Shown here: positions 24,712-34,326 of the stretch, one piece after another
How the letters are laid out: the number at the start of each line of letters is the position of its first letter
Position numbering within the stretch: position 1 is the first letter of the stretch
Assembly (NCBI GenBank): GCA_000752215.1
Contig: CCFG01000008.1
Location: forward strand, 607 to 64,606
Origin: a bacterium MS4
GTDB lineage: Bacteria > Bacillota > Clostridia > Oscillospirales > Acutalibacteraceae
Length of the DNA stretch: 64,000 nucleotides
Direction: 5' to 3'
The notes under the pieces: generated by a model
The model's input: only the letters and a program-made list of their open reading frames with translations
Told to the model about the DNA's origin: nothing
The model's database searches: none
Translations under genes and position numbers: made by a program

Positions 24712-24750
24712 ACATGAAAAGACGCCGGCTGGGCTGGCGTCTTTTCATGT
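24712..24750. other. Second strong hairpin before the GH94 gene
   Basis: ACATGAAAAGACGCC and GGCGTCTTTTCATGT form a perfect 15-bp stem with a 9-nt loop, 15 nt after the first terminator. No T run follows on the plus strand beyond the stem itself. It may be a tandem terminator or an RNA end on the minus strand. Confidence 0.7.
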
Positions 24751-24910
24751 TGCTGTACTTCGGTGGATGTTTGGGCATGCATGGGGCGCTTGCTCCGCTC
24801 TCTGCGAAGCTACACAAGAATATACAATTAAGTACAACATCTGTTATTTATTCAGTTTCGGATCTGCTCTATAATTGATTCAGAATAAAAACCGGAGGAG
24901 AATTGGGAAA

Positions 24911-27307
24911 ATGAGATACGGCTATTTTGATGATACAAAAAAAGAATATGTCATTGATCGCGTAAACACACCGGTTCCCTGGACAAATTATATCGGTGTA
25001 AACGATATGTGCGCTGTTCTCAGCCAAACCGCAGACGGTTATGTTTTTTATCAATCTCCGCAGTACCACCGCATTACGCGCTTCCGCCCGAATGCGCCGG
25101 TCAGCCGTCCCGGCCATTATGTGTATCTCCGTGACGACGAGACCGGCGAGTATTGGAGCATTTCGTGGCAGCCTGTCGCGAAGGACCTGACCAAAGCGAA
25201 ATATGAATGCAGGCACGGGCTTTCCTACTCGAAATACCGCTGTGATTATCAGGACATTTCCGCCTGCCAGACGGTGTTTATTCCTCTGGACGAGCCGGTC
25301 GAATTGTGGGATGTGGCGCTGAAAAACGACGGGACCCGGCCGCGCCGCCTCAGCGTTTACTCTTACCTTGAGTTTTCGTTCCACCAGATCGATATGGACA
25401 ATCAGAATTTTCAAATGAGCCTGTATGCCTCGGGCTCCAGCTATGCCGACGGCATCATTGAATATGACCTCTATTATGAAGAGTCGGGGTACCAGTGGTT
25501 TACCTCCAGCTTTGAACCGGATGGGTTCGACTGCCTGCGCGATTGCTTTTTGGGCGCTTACCGCGACGAAAGCAACCCGGTCGCGGTCGAAAAAGGGGAA
25601 TGCTCCGGCAGCTTTGAAAAAACAGGCAACCACTGTGCCGTTCTGCAAAAAAAGCTCGTTTTGCAGCCGGGGGAGGAGGTGCGGCTCACTTTTCTGCTGG
25701 GAGACGGAAAACGGGAAGCAGCTGTCCCTGTAAGGAGAAAATATTCCGATCCGGCCAATGTGGACAAAGCGTTTTCCGACCTCGCGGATTTTTGGCAAGA
25801 AAAGCTCGGGAAGCTGCAGGTCAGCACCCCAAATCAGGGAATGAACACTTCGTTAAACATCTGGAACCTGTATCAGTCCGAAATCAACATTCTGTTTTCA
25901 CGGTTCGCCTCGTTTATTGAAGTAGGCGGCAGAACCGGCCTGGGCTTCCGCGATACTTCCCAGGACGCGATGACCATCGCATCCTCCAATCCGGAAAAGT
26001 GCAGGAAGCGTATTATCGAGCTTTGCAGGGGCCTTACACAGCAGGGCTACGGGCTGCACCTGTTTCAGCCGGAGTGGTTTGACCCCGAGCTCCGGGGCAA
26101 ACAGCAAAGCTTCCAATCCCCGACCGTGGTTCCCACTCCCAGCAGGGAAGAAATGATTCACGGAATCAAGGACGCCTGCTCGGACGACGCACTGTGGCTG
26201 GTTGCCGCAATCAGTGAATACATTAAAGAAACGGGGGAAGTTTCCCTTCTGGAGGAAACGGTTACCTACGCCGACGGCGGACAGGATACGGTCTATCAGC
26301 ACATGATGCGGATTCTTGACTTTTCCGACAAACAGGTTGGCTCCACCGGTATCTGCAAGGGGCTTCGCGCCGACTGGAATGACTGCCTTAATTTAGGCGG
26401 CGGGGAAAGTGCAATGGTCTCGTTCCTGCACTACTGGGCAATCCAACATTTTCTTCATTTGTCCCGGTTTATCGGAAAAAACGAGGAAGCGGAAAAATAT
26501 GAAAAGATGGCCGAAAAGGTGAAAAAGGCATGTAACGATAACCTGTGGGACGGGGAGTGGTATATCCGCGGGATTACCGCCGGCGGCAGGAAAATCGGTA
26601 CCCGTGACGATCTGGAAGGCAAGGTACATATCGAGTCCAACACCTGGGCGGTTTTCTCCGGCGTGGCCGACCGCGACCGCGCGGTCACGGCGATGGATTC
26701 CGTCGACAAATACCTCTATACGCAATATGGACTGATGCTCAATGCGCCGTCCTATACAAAGAGCGACGACGAAATCGGGTTTGTCACGCGGGTGTATCCC
26801 GGCGTTAAGGAAAACGGTTCGATTTTCAGTCATCCGAATCCGTGGGCGTGGTGCGCCGAGGCGACCCTTGGGCGGGGCGACCGGGCCATGAAATTTTATA
26901 ACGCTTTGCTGCCCTATAACCAGAATGATGAAATAGAAGTCCGGCAGTCGGAACCCTACTCTTACTGCCAGTTCGTAATGGGAAAAGACCATACCGCTTT
27001 CGGACGGGCAAGGCACCCGTTCATGACCGGCTCGGGCGGCTGGGCGTATTTTGCCGCAACCCGGTATCTTCTTGGGATAAGACCGGATTTCGACCGCCTG
27101 ATTGTCGACCCATGCATTCCAAAGAATTGGAGCAGCTTCGATGTTACCCGTGTCTGGCGCGGCGCTGTCTATGAAATCCATGTTGGGAATCCGCGCGGCG
27201 TCAGCAAGGGAGTGAAAACAATGGAACTGGACGGAAAAACTGTTTCCGGAGGGATTCCGGTACAGAAGGCGGGAACACGGCACCGGGTGAACGTTGTGAT
27301 GGGATAA
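24911..27307 (+). CDS. GH94 glycoside phosphorylase, N,N'-diacetylchitobiose-phosphorylase-like
   Basis: 798 residues, full length for GH94. An N-terminal beta-sandwich (about 1-270), a linker helix region, an (alpha/alpha)6 catalytic barrel and a C-terminal sheet. The general acid is Asp491 in RADWNDCLN. The context GLRADWNDCLNLGGGESAM, GFVTRVYPGVKENG and AEATLGRGDRAMKFYNALL agrees from memory better with chitobiose phosphorylase than with cellobiose phosphorylase, which has a longer insert after DCLN. It would split (GlcNAc)2 with phosphate to GlcNAc-1-P and GlcNAc. ATG 24911 has GGAGGAGA upstream. The phosphohexomutase 59 bp downstream fits as the next step. Cellobiose remains possible. 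Confidence 0.85.
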   Translation: MRYGYFDDTKKEYVIDRVNTPVPWTNYIGVNDMCAVLSQTADGYVFYQSPQYHRITRFRPNAPVSRPGHYVYLRDDETGEYWSISWQPVAKDLTKAKYECRHGLSYSKYRCDYQDISACQTVFIPLDEPVELWDVALKNDGTRPRRLSVYSYLEFSFHQIDMDNQNFQMSLYASGSSYADGIIEYDLYYEESGYQWFTSSFEPDGFDCLRDCFLGAYRDESNPVAVEKGECSGSFEKTGNHCAVLQKKLVLQPGEEVRLTFLLGDGKREAAVPVRRKYSDPANVDKAFSDLADFWQEKLGKLQVSTPNQGMNTSLNIWNLYQSEINILFSRFASFIEVGGRTGLGFRDTSQDAMTIASSNPEKCRKRIIELCRGLTQQGYGLHLFQPEWFDPELRGKQQSFQSPTVVPTPSREEMIHGIKDACSDDALWLVAAISEYIKETGEVSLLEETVTYADGGQDTVYQHMMRILDFSDKQVGSTGICKGLRADWNDCLNLGGGESAMVSFLHYWAIQHFLHLSRFIGKNEEAEKYEKMAEKVKKACNDNLWDGEWYIRGITAGGRKIGTRDDLEGKVHIESNTWAVFSGVADRDRAVTAMDSVDKYLYTQYGLMLNAPSYTKSDDEIGFVTRVYPGVKENGSIFSHPNPWAWCAEATLGRGDRAMKFYNALLPYNQNDEIEVRQSEPYSYCQFVMGKDHTAFGRARHPFMTGSGGWAYFAATRYLLGIRPDFDRLIVDPCIPKNWSSFDVTRVWRGAVYEIHVGNPRGVSKGVKTMELDGKTVSGGIPVQKAGTRHRVNVVMG

Positions 27308-27366
27308 GGGAGTCGGCGCTCGCCGTGCAGAGCGGTTTTGTGTACGGAGAAAAGTGCGGTGAAGAT

Positions 27367-28782
27367 ATGATAAAATTTGGAACAGGCGGATGGCGCGCGG
27401 TCATCGGCGAGGAATTTACCAAAGCCAACGTCCAGCTGTTAACGGCTGCGATCGCCGGAAAGCTGAAAGACCAGGAGAAAACAGCAAATGGATTCGTAAT
27501 CGGATACGACCGGAGGTTCCTGTCGGAAGAGGCGGCCAAATGGGCGGCGGAGGTGATGGCGGGGGAGGGGATCCCCTGCCGGCTGATTGACAGGGAATCA
27601 CCCACTCCGTTGATTATGTTTGCGGTGCAGTATTATGGACTGCCATACGGCATGGCGGTCACCGCCAGCCATAATCCCGCCATTTACAATGGGATCAAGG
27701 TTTTCATGAAGGGTGGGCGGGATGCCGACGAAATTCTGACAGGGGAACTGGAAGAGTACATGAAGGACATCGACCCGGATCAGATCAGGCCGATGCCGTT
27801 TGAAGACGGGGTAAGAAGCGGCAGAATTGAGCTGATCGATCCGATAAATCAATATATTGACAGCATTATCCGTTCCATTAACATGGACGCGATCCGGAGC
27901 CGCGGCCTCAAAATCGTACTTGACCCGATGTACGGGGTCAGCAAAACGGCGCTGCAAACCATTCTGCTCACGGCCCGGTGTAATGTGGATGTCATCCACG
28001 AGCGGCACGATGCGCTGTTCGGGGGCAGGCTGCCCGCGCCGAACAGCAAAACGCTTGCCGGGCTGATGAATTATGTCGAGGAGAATCACTGCGACATTGG
28101 AATCGCAACCGACGGCGATGCGGACAGACTCGGCGTGATCAACGACAGGGCCGAGTTCCTGCATCCGAACAAAATACTGGCCATGCTCTATTATTACCTG
28201 ATGAAATTCAAAGGATGGCACGGGGCGGCGGTGCGAAACATTGCCACGACCCATCTGCTTGACCGCATTGCCGAGGATTTTGGAGAAACCTGTTATGAGG
28301 TTCCGGTGGGATTTAAATATGTTTCCTCAAAAATGGCGGAAACAAACGCGATTATCGGGGGAGAATCCTCCGGCGGGCTTACCGTGCGCGGACATATTCA
28401 GGGCAAGGACGGCATTTATGCGGCCGCGCTGCTGGTGGAAATGATTGCGACCACGGGCCGCAGGCTGTCGGAAATATACAATGAGATTACCGATCAATAC
28501 GGGAGCTGCGAAATGGACGAGTGCGACTTTCGGTTTTCTCAGGAGGGAAAAGATAAAATAACAGAAATCCTGCTTCAGGATAAGCTGCTGCCGGATTTTC
28601 CGTACGAAATCGAAAAGGTATCCTACATGGACGGCTGTAAGGTTTATTTTAAAAATCAGGGCTGGATTATTGCGCGCTTTTCCGGTACGGAGCCGCTGCT
28701 GCGGATTTTTTGCGAGATGCCTACCCTCCAGGCCGCGCGGGAAACCAGCGATGTTTTCAAACAATTTCTTTCTCTTTCATAA
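27367..28782 (+). CDS. Phosphohexomutase (phosphoglucomutase/phosphoacetylglucosamine-mutase type)
   Basis: 471 residues of the alpha-D-phosphohexomutase family. The phosphoserine loop is VTASHNPAIYNG, the metal loop is GIATDGDADRLGV, the sugar loop is GGESSGGLTV and the phosphate-binding tail is RFSGTEPLLRIF. It converts sugar-1-phosphate to sugar-6-phosphate. Beside a GH94 phosphorylase it most likely feeds its sugar-1-P product to glycolysis or amino-sugar metabolism. The start ATG 27367 has only a weak GGTGAAG; the upstream 14-residue extension is less likely. Glucose versus GlcNAc specificity cannot be set from sequence. Confidence 0.88.
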   Translation: MIKFGTGGWRAVIGEEFTKANVQLLTAAIAGKLKDQEKTANGFVIGYDRRFLSEEAAKWAAEVMAGEGIPCRLIDRESPTPLIMFAVQYYGLPYGMAVTASHNPAIYNGIKVFMKGGRDADEILTGELEEYMKDIDPDQIRPMPFEDGVRSGRIELIDPINQYIDSIIRSINMDAIRSRGLKIVLDPMYGVSKTALQTILLTARCNVDVIHERHDALFGGRLPAPNSKTLAGLMNYVEENHCDIGIATDGDADRLGVINDRAEFLHPNKILAMLYYYLMKFKGWHGAAVRNIATTHLLDRIAEDFGETCYEVPVGFKYVSSKMAETNAIIGGESSGGLTVRGHIQGKDGIYAAALLVEMIATTGRRLSEIYNEITDQYGSCEMDECDFRFSQEGKDKITEILLQDKLLPDFPYEIEKVSYMDGCKVYFKNQGWIIARFSGTEPLLRIFCEMPTLQAARETSDVFKQFLSLS

Positions 28783-28790
28783 CTACTCCT

Positions 28791-28825
28791 GAAGAAGGCA
28801 GCCGGAATTTGCGGCTGCCTTCTTC
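28791..28825 (+). terminator. Hairpin after the phosphohexomutase
   Basis: GAAGAAGGCAGCC pairs with GGCTGCCTTCTTC around a 9-nt loop. It separates the enzymes from the sensor/transporter genes. Confidence 0.75.
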
Positions 28826-29005
28826 AAAACTGACAGCAAAGCGCGAAGCCGCAAAATGCAAAGCGATTTGCTTTCCGCATTCTTTACCTCCGTCCATAGG
28901 GGAGGCGGCGCGCCCGGTGCCCCGGAGGATTGAAATTGCACCTGCCCTTTTGGAAGGGACTATGTTATAATTGGACATATAGAATTATATTCGCACAAGG
29001 AAATC

Positions 29006-29107
29006 TACAGCAATTCCATTTCAGTTTGCGAGACAAAACATGTCACTCCCCCGCCGAAGGCGGGGGAGTGACACAACCTTGTTGCAGAATCAACTGGAAA
29101 TGCTGTA
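29006..29107 (-). repeat. Palindromic intergenic element, copy B
   Basis: Ends TACAGCA and TGCTGTA; arms AATTCCATTTCAGTTTGCGAG and CAGAATCAACTGGAAA; centre stem CTCCCCCGCC closing on GAA with an added TGTCA/TGACA pair. Same family as copy A, in the opposite orientation. It ends 30 bp before the YesM start codon, so it probably lies in that gene's 5' leader. Confidence 0.85.
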
Positions 29108-29136
29108 TTTTGAGTTTATGGAAGCGGAGAACGGCT

Positions 29137-30891
29137 ATGAAAAGGAAGACGAAGAGGAATTCTCAGCAATTCTCTCTCAAATGGGGACTGGTCTGTATCA
29201 TTATCGCATGCTGGATTTTGCCGATTGCTCTCATCAGCGGGGCAACCGGGTATTATATTACGCACAATATCAATGACCAGATTACGGAAACCATTACGAC
29301 TTCCGCTAATAATTCCCTGAAAATTGCGGTCAATCAGCTCGATTCCGCCATTTCTTCCTCAAGGTATGCGTCCTACAACCCGGCGGTTAAAAACGCATAC
29401 AGCAGTTTCAATCGGACAGGGGACGCCAATGAGCTGTACGACCGGGTCACGGCGTTTTTGTCACAGCAGTACAAATACGACGATAAATTTCTCATTACGG
29501 CGCTGTATTTCTGCAGGCAGCCCGACAATGTTTATTACACGTTTAACGCAACCTACAACGCAACCTCCGCCGTACAGGAATACAGAAATCACGCGCATCA
29601 GCAGGTGCGCGAATTGTCGGAAACACTGGGAAGCGATATTGGTTTTATCAACGCCGACGGACGGACTTATATGGTCAGAAATATCCTTGACGGGGATTAT
29701 AAACCCTATGCGGTGCTGACGATGCAGTTGGATACCGCGGGCATGTTTGCCGGTATCAAGAATATTGTCTGGGGAAAGGACACGACAATCTGGCTCAACG
29801 ACACACCGGTCGTACTGAACGGAGAACAGCTCGCACCCCAGCGGCTGGGGATTGCGTTTAAGGCAAACAGCCAGACGTTCCGGAGCATTGGAGACCGTAC
29901 CTACCTTTATGGAATGAACCGGACCGGAGTGTACCGGATTTCCTATGTAATCGCGGTGGACATTTCTCCCCTTGCGGCGGAGCTGAACCGATTTAAAATC
30001 GTCCTCGTGTGGATGGGAATTCTGATCGTTCCGCTGCTTGCTCTTGTAATCTGGTTTTTTACCCGGAACGTGTCACGCCCGATCGACCGGCTGATTGTGG
30101 AAGCGGGAAATATAGAAGAAGGAAATTTCGGCGTTCAGGTTTCGGGCGACTCCCGCAGTATCGAATTTCAGTACCTGACAGATGCGTTCAACAGCATGTC
30201 GTCGAAGCTGAAGTATCAGTTCGACCGGATTTACAGGGAAGAGCTGGCTCTTCGCGACGCCCGTATCATGGCGCTTCAATCGCAGATCAATCCGCATTTT
30301 CTGAACAACACGCTGGAAATTATCAATTGGGAGGCAAGGCTCTCCGACAATGTTAAGGTTTCCCGTATGATCGAAGCGCTCTCCACCATGCTTGACGCCG
30401 CGATCGACCGCAAAGGCCGGCCGGTTGTCCATGTCTCCGAAGAAATGATGTATGTGGACGCGTATCTGTACATCATTTCGGAACGGCTCGGGAAACGGCT
30501 GACCGTAAGAAAAGAAATCGATCCTTCTCTTTTGGACTTATACGCGCCGCGTCTGATTATGCAGCCGATTATCGAAAACGCTGTCGAGCATGGAATCCAG
30601 CCGCAGCAGAAGGGAGTCATTGTCATCCGTATTTTCCGCGAGGCAGACAACCTGATCCTTGAGGTGGAGAACGACGGCGCGATGTCGCCGGAGGACGAAA
30701 GGCGCGTTGAGCGCCTGCTGTCGGATGAATACGATACCGCGAATGAAAGTGCGAACAATCTGGGCATCCGTAATGTAAACCAGCGCCTGAAGATCATTTA
30801 CGGGGAGAGCAGCGGCCTTTCAATTAAAATGAACAGTTATGGCCATACAATTTCCAGAATCGTTATTGCTATTGAACAAAGCAAACAATAA
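29137..30891 (+). CDS. YesM-type sensor histidine kinase
   Basis: 584 residues. Two membrane helices (about 15-37 and 288-308) flank an extracellular sensor of about 250 residues. A HAMP domain follows, then the His_kinase domain with the phospho-acceptor His387 in QSQINPHFLNNTLEIINW, and an HATPase_c with IIENAVEHGI and a late NNLGIRNVNQRL. Such kinases pair with YesN-type regulators to sense extracellular sugars. Its likely partner lies 3.5 kb downstream, past the ABC genes. ATG 29137 has GGAG upstream; the longer frame from 28930 runs through the palindromic element and is not real. Confidence 0.92.
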   Translation: MKRKTKRNSQQFSLKWGLVCIIIACWILPIALISGATGYYITHNINDQITETITTSANNSLKIAVNQLDSAISSSRYASYNPAVKNAYSSFNRTGDANELYDRVTAFLSQQYKYDDKFLITALYFCRQPDNVYYTFNATYNATSAVQEYRNHAHQQVRELSETLGSDIGFINADGRTYMVRNILDGDYKPYAVLTMQLDTAGMFAGIKNIVWGKDTTIWLNDTPVVLNGEQLAPQRLGIAFKANSQTFRSIGDRTYLYGMNRTGVYRISYVIAVDISPLAAELNRFKIVLVWMGILIVPLLALVIWFFTRNVSRPIDRLIVEAGNIEEGNFGVQVSGDSRSIEFQYLTDAFNSMSSKLKYQFDRIYREELALRDARIMALQSQINPHFLNNTLEIINWEARLSDNVKVSRMIEALSTMLDAAIDRKGRPVVHVSEEMMYVDAYLYIISERLGKRLTVRKEIDPSLLDLYAPRLIMQPIIENAVEHGIQPQQKGVIVIRIFREADNLILEVENDGAMSPEDERRVERLLSDEYDTANESANNLGIRNVNQRLKIIYGESSGLSIKMNSYGHTISRIVIAIEQSKQ

Positions 30892-30998
30892 TATGCAACA
30901 AATGGCAAGATTATCTATTATGTTTTTAATGCTGAAAGTGTAATATAGTATTCACTGGAAAAGATACGGCATATTTCAAATAATATGGAGGTTGTTTT

Positions 30999-32309
30999 AT
31001 GAAAAGGGTAATTGCATTCATCCTTACAATGGCGCTCGGCGGCTCCATGCTTGCCGGATGTCAAAGCACGCCCGCGGCGTCACAGGCCGCTTCTCAGGAA
31101 GCGTCTTCCGAGGCGGCGAAGCCGGTGGAAATTACAGTCGTAACCTCGTACGGAGGCGACGACGGCAACCGGGCAAATTATGAAGCGGCTTACAAGGCTT
31201 ATGAGACTGCTACCGGCAATACGGTCAAGGATGCCTCCGGTACTTCCAACGAAGAGTGGAAAGCCAAAATCATGGCCGACTTTGAAACAGGCGCCGAGCC
31301 GGACGTACTCTTTTACTTTAACGGCGTTGATGCGAACAAGCTTGTTCAGGGCGGCAAGGTAGTCAGCATCGATGAGATCCGGAAAACATATCCCGATTAC
31401 GCGAGCAATATGACGGACGACCGTCTTGGGGCGTCCCCCGCGGACGGCAAAAACTATTCTGTCCCGGTAAACGGCTACTGGGAAGGACTGTTCATCAACA
31501 AGAAGGTCCTCAAGGACTGCGGCGTTGAAGTTCCCGGTGCGGATTACACCTGGGACCAGTTCCTGAAAGACTGCGAGACAATTAAATCGAAGGGGATCAC
31601 CCCGATTGCCTGTTCTTTACAGGAGGTTCCTCATTACTGGTTTGAGTACTGCATATTCAACCACGGTACGCCGTCAACCCATACGAAGCTTCCCGCTTCT
31701 TCTACGGATGACGTTGGCAAAGCCTGGGCGGAAGGTCTCAACGATATTAAAACCCTGTATACAAAAGGTTACTTCCCAAAGAACACCACAACGGCGACCG
31801 ATGCGGAAACCTTCCAGCTGATGGCTGACGATAAAGCCGCTTTCGCGATCGATGGTTCCTGGAAGATCGGCTGGTTCCAGGAAAACGCAAAGAGCATCGA
31901 CGACTTTACCGTTACCTACGTGCCGGGTGAAAACGGAAGAAAATCCACGGATATCATCGGCGGACTGTCCATGGGCTATTATATTACCCAAAAAGCGTGG
32001 AGCGACCCCGCCAAGCAGAAGGCGTGCGTTGACTTTGTAAAAGCAATGACGACGGATGAAGTGGTTTCCACCTTCGGCGCGACGGCAGTCACCGCATTGA
32101 AGAACGGCACAATCGCGAAAAGCGATACGGATTCCCTGGAGCAGGCGGCTATGGCCATGACCAAGGGCGCAACGGGAATTACTCCCGCCACGCAGGATGG
32201 CTTGATACAAACAGCACGTACCGCGCTGTTTGCGGATATTAAGAATATCGCAACCGGAAAAACAACGGCCGAAAAGGCAATTGATGCCTGTCTGGCAATT
32301 AAGAGCTAA
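30999..32309 (+). CDS. Sugar ABC transporter substrate-binding lipoprotein (family 1)
   Basis: 436 residues. A lipoprotein signal with lipobox LAGC at about residue 21, a short Ser/Ala linker, then an extracellular family-1 binding protein: EITVVTSYGGDDGNRANYEAAYKAYE, WKAKIMADFETGAEPDVLFYF, and KAAFAIDGSWKIGWF are typical. It delivers an oligosaccharide to the two permeases downstream. In this locus the substrate is probably the disaccharide cleaved by the GH94 enzyme (inference). AATATGGAGGTTG precedes ATG 30999. No ATPase gene is present, so a shared MsmK-type ATPase elsewhere is needed. Confidence 0.92.
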   Translation: MKRVIAFILTMALGGSMLAGCQSTPAASQAASQEASSEAAKPVEITVVTSYGGDDGNRANYEAAYKAYETATGNTVKDASGTSNEEWKAKIMADFETGAEPDVLFYFNGVDANKLVQGGKVVSIDEIRKTYPDYASNMTDDRLGASPADGKNYSVPVNGYWEGLFINKKVLKDCGVEVPGADYTWDQFLKDCETIKSKGITPIACSLQEVPHYWFEYCIFNHGTPSTHTKLPASSTDDVGKAWAEGLNDIKTLYTKGYFPKNTTTATDAETFQLMADDKAAFAIDGSWKIGWFQENAKSIDDFTVTYVPGENGRKSTDIIGGLSMGYYITQKAWSDPAKQKACVDFVKAMTTDEVVSTFGATAVTALKNGTIAKSDTDSLEQAAMAMTKGATGITPATQDGLIQTARTALFADIKNIATGKTTAEKAIDACLAIKS

Positions 32310-32342
32310 TTCTTCATCTCACATATTTTCCTGTTCAATGTC

Positions 32343-32384
32343 AAAAACCGGAGAGTGGTGTATCAGCTCTCCGGTTTTTTTAAA
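32343..32384 (+). terminator. Hairpin between the binding protein and permease genes
   Basis: AAAAACCGGAGAG pairs with CTCTCCGGTTTTT. The position between a binding-protein gene and its permeases suggests a partial terminator that keeps permease levels lower. Confidence 0.8.
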
Positions 32385-32398
32385 GAGGGCGATGATCA

Positions 32399-33286
32399 AT
32401 GAATTCTACGATCTACAAAAAAAAATCACCGTTGGCGGTATTCCTTATTCCCGCATTCTTATTTATGGCTGTGTTTCTGTATTATCCTTTTGCCATGAAT
32501 ATTTACAACAGCTTTTGCAATATCACCGGGCTCGGCACGGCGGCGGAGGGGTTTAATTCCCCCTGGTATCTGAATTACGGAAAGCTTTTTCAGGATCCGA
32601 TTATGAATACGGCGCTGGTCAATACCATGCTGCTCATGATTTTGACAATCATTTTTCAGGTTGGGATCGCTTTATTGCTTGCTTTATTGATCGATAACAT
32701 CAAAAAGGGCACTCAGTTTTTCAGAACCGTGTACTTTTTTCCGATTGTCATTTCCGCAACGGCTCTGGGACTTTTATTCAACCTGATTTTTCTATATGAC
32801 GGCGGCATGGTAAACCAGCTGCTGATGAAGTTCGGCATGACCGATATGATCGATTGGAAGGACGAAGCACATTTCCTGTTTACCATGATGACTCCGGTTA
32901 TGTGGCAGTATGTCGGATTTTATTTCGTCATCATCGTAACCGGCCTGAATAATATTTCACCCGACATTTACGAAGCTGCAGAGATTGACGGCGCAAGCGG
33001 GTTCAACCGTGTCCGCTACATTTCGCTGCCGCTCCTGCACAATGTTCTGATTACCTGCCTGATTTTGGCAGTCACCGGCGCGCTGAAGGTGTTTGACCTG
33101 CCCTGGGTCATGATGGGCGCGGGTATGCCGATGGATCAATCGTGGCTGACCGGAACTTACATGTATAACCAGACCTTTACCATGGGCGATGTGGACTACG
33201 GTTCCACCATTGCGATTGTGATTGTTGTGATCGGCGTAGTGGTTTCTCAGGTTGCAAACCGAATCTTCAAAGAGAAGGATTATTAG
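32399..33286 (+). CDS. Sugar ABC transporter permease (MalF/UgpA type)
   Basis: 295 residues with about six membrane helices. The EAA loop that docks the ATPase is EAAEIDGASGFNRVRYISLPLL. The N-terminus KKKSPLAVFLIPAFLFMAVFLYYPFAMN is typical of CUT1 permeases. It works in the membrane with the next permease and the upstream binding protein. AGAGGGCGATGATCA precedes ATG 32399. It is coupled closely to the next gene, 13 bp away. Confidence 0.92.
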   Translation: MNSTIYKKKSPLAVFLIPAFLFMAVFLYYPFAMNIYNSFCNITGLGTAAEGFNSPWYLNYGKLFQDPIMNTALVNTMLLMILTIIFQVGIALLLALLIDNIKKGTQFFRTVYFFPIVISATALGLLFNLIFLYDGGMVNQLLMKFGMTDMIDWKDEAHFLFTMMTPVMWQYVGFYFVIIVTGLNNISPDIYEAAEIDGASGFNRVRYISLPLLHNVLITCLILAVTGALKVFDLPWVMMGAGMPMDQSWLTGTYMYNQTFTMGDVDYGSTIAIVIVVIGVVVSQVANRIFKEKDY

Positions 33287-33299
33287 GGGAGGGGAAAAG

Positions 33300-34196
33300 A
33301 TGCGAACAGCAGATACACGGGAGCCCGCACGGTCACACGGTGTCCGGCGCAGGGTACAGCCGGGGAAAGTTCTCATTTACCTTGTTCTTTCCTTTTGGGC
33401 GGTTACCACCATTTACCCGTTTCTTTGGGTCATTATGAACTCGTTTAAGGTAAAAGGGCTGATTCGGTCCGATTCTTTTTCTGTTCCGATGGGGGACAGC
33501 TTTACATTTGATAATTATAAGACGGCCTTCAACCGTGTGGATATTTTCGGAGCATATAAAAACAGCCTTATCATTTCGGTCGCAGTTACCGTCGTTGTCG
33601 TACTGCTGGCCGGATTTGCGGCGTACGGCATGGCACGCTATCGATTCCGGGGAAGAAACGCCCTGCATTCCCTGATCATCGCGAGTATGATGTTCCCGGT
33701 TTTCTCCACCATCATCCCGGTTTTCCGTATGATGTTCGGCTGGCACATCGTCAACACGAACAGCGTAGCGCTTTCTCAGCTGAGTGTCATTTTACCGCAG
33801 ATTGCAGGGAATCTTTCTTTTGCAATCGTCGTTCTCATGGGATTTATCCGGGGGCTGCCGATCGATCTGGAGGAAGCGGCTTATTTGGAAGGATATAATA
33901 TTTATCAGATTTTTTTTAAAGTGATCGTCCCGATTGCGAAGCCGTCCTTTGCCACCGTTGCCATTTTCACCTTTCTGTGGTCTTATAATGATCTTTTTAC
34001 ACAGATGTTCTTTTTACGGTACAAGGATGCCTTTACGATCACACGGCTGCTCAATGAAATCACTTCGATTGCCGGCGTGAATTACGGTTTGATGGCGGCC
34101 GCGGTTGTTTTGGTCGTTGTACCCGTACTTGTCGTTTATGTACTCCTTCAAAAAAATATTATCAAAGGGATGACCGCCGGGGCAATCAAGGGATAA
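33300..34196 (+). CDS. Sugar ABC transporter permease (MalG/UgpE type)
   Basis: 298 residues, six helices, with the EAA loop DLEEAAYLEGYNIYQIFFKVIVPIAKPS. It is the second half of the CUT1 permease. ATG 33300 follows AGGGGAGGGG and is preferred over the frame from 33252, which would overlap the previous gene. No ATPase follows; a palindromic element and then the YesN regulator come next. Confidence 0.92.
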   Translation: MRTADTREPARSHGVRRRVQPGKVLIYLVLSFWAVTTIYPFLWVIMNSFKVKGLIRSDSFSVPMGDSFTFDNYKTAFNRVDIFGAYKNSLIISVAVTVVVVLLAGFAAYGMARYRFRGRNALHSLIIASMMFPVFSTIIPVFRMMFGWHIVNTNSVALSQLSVILPQIAGNLSFAIVVLMGFIRGLPIDLEEAAYLEGYNIYQIFFKVIVPIAKPSFATVAIFTFLWSYNDLFTQMFFLRYKDAFTITRLLNEITSIAGVNYGLMAAAVVLVVVPVLVVYVLLQKNIIKGMTAGAIKG

Positions 34197-34207
34197 AAAT
34201 TTTATAT

Positions 34208-34304
34208 TACGGCAATTCCATTTCCGTTTGCGAGACATGTTCCTCCCCCGCCGAAGGCGGGGGAGGAACGCAGCCTTGCCGCAGAATCGACTGGAAATGC
34301 TGTA
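34208..34304 (-). repeat. Palindromic intergenic element, copy C
   Basis: TACGGCA...TGCTGTA ends, arms AATTCCATTTCCGTTTGCGAG and CAGAATCGACTGGAAA, and centre CTCCCCCGCC-GAA with flanking TTCC/GGAA. Same orientation as copy B. It begins 12 bp after the permease stop codon. Confidence 0.85.
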
Positions 34305-34326
34305 AAATCTTGTGCTTTGTACAGAA

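Noticed and set aside
28930-29136. Extended N-terminus of the YesM kinase
   Set aside because: It translates through palindromic element B; the true start at 29137 has a GGAG site and leads directly into the first membrane helix.
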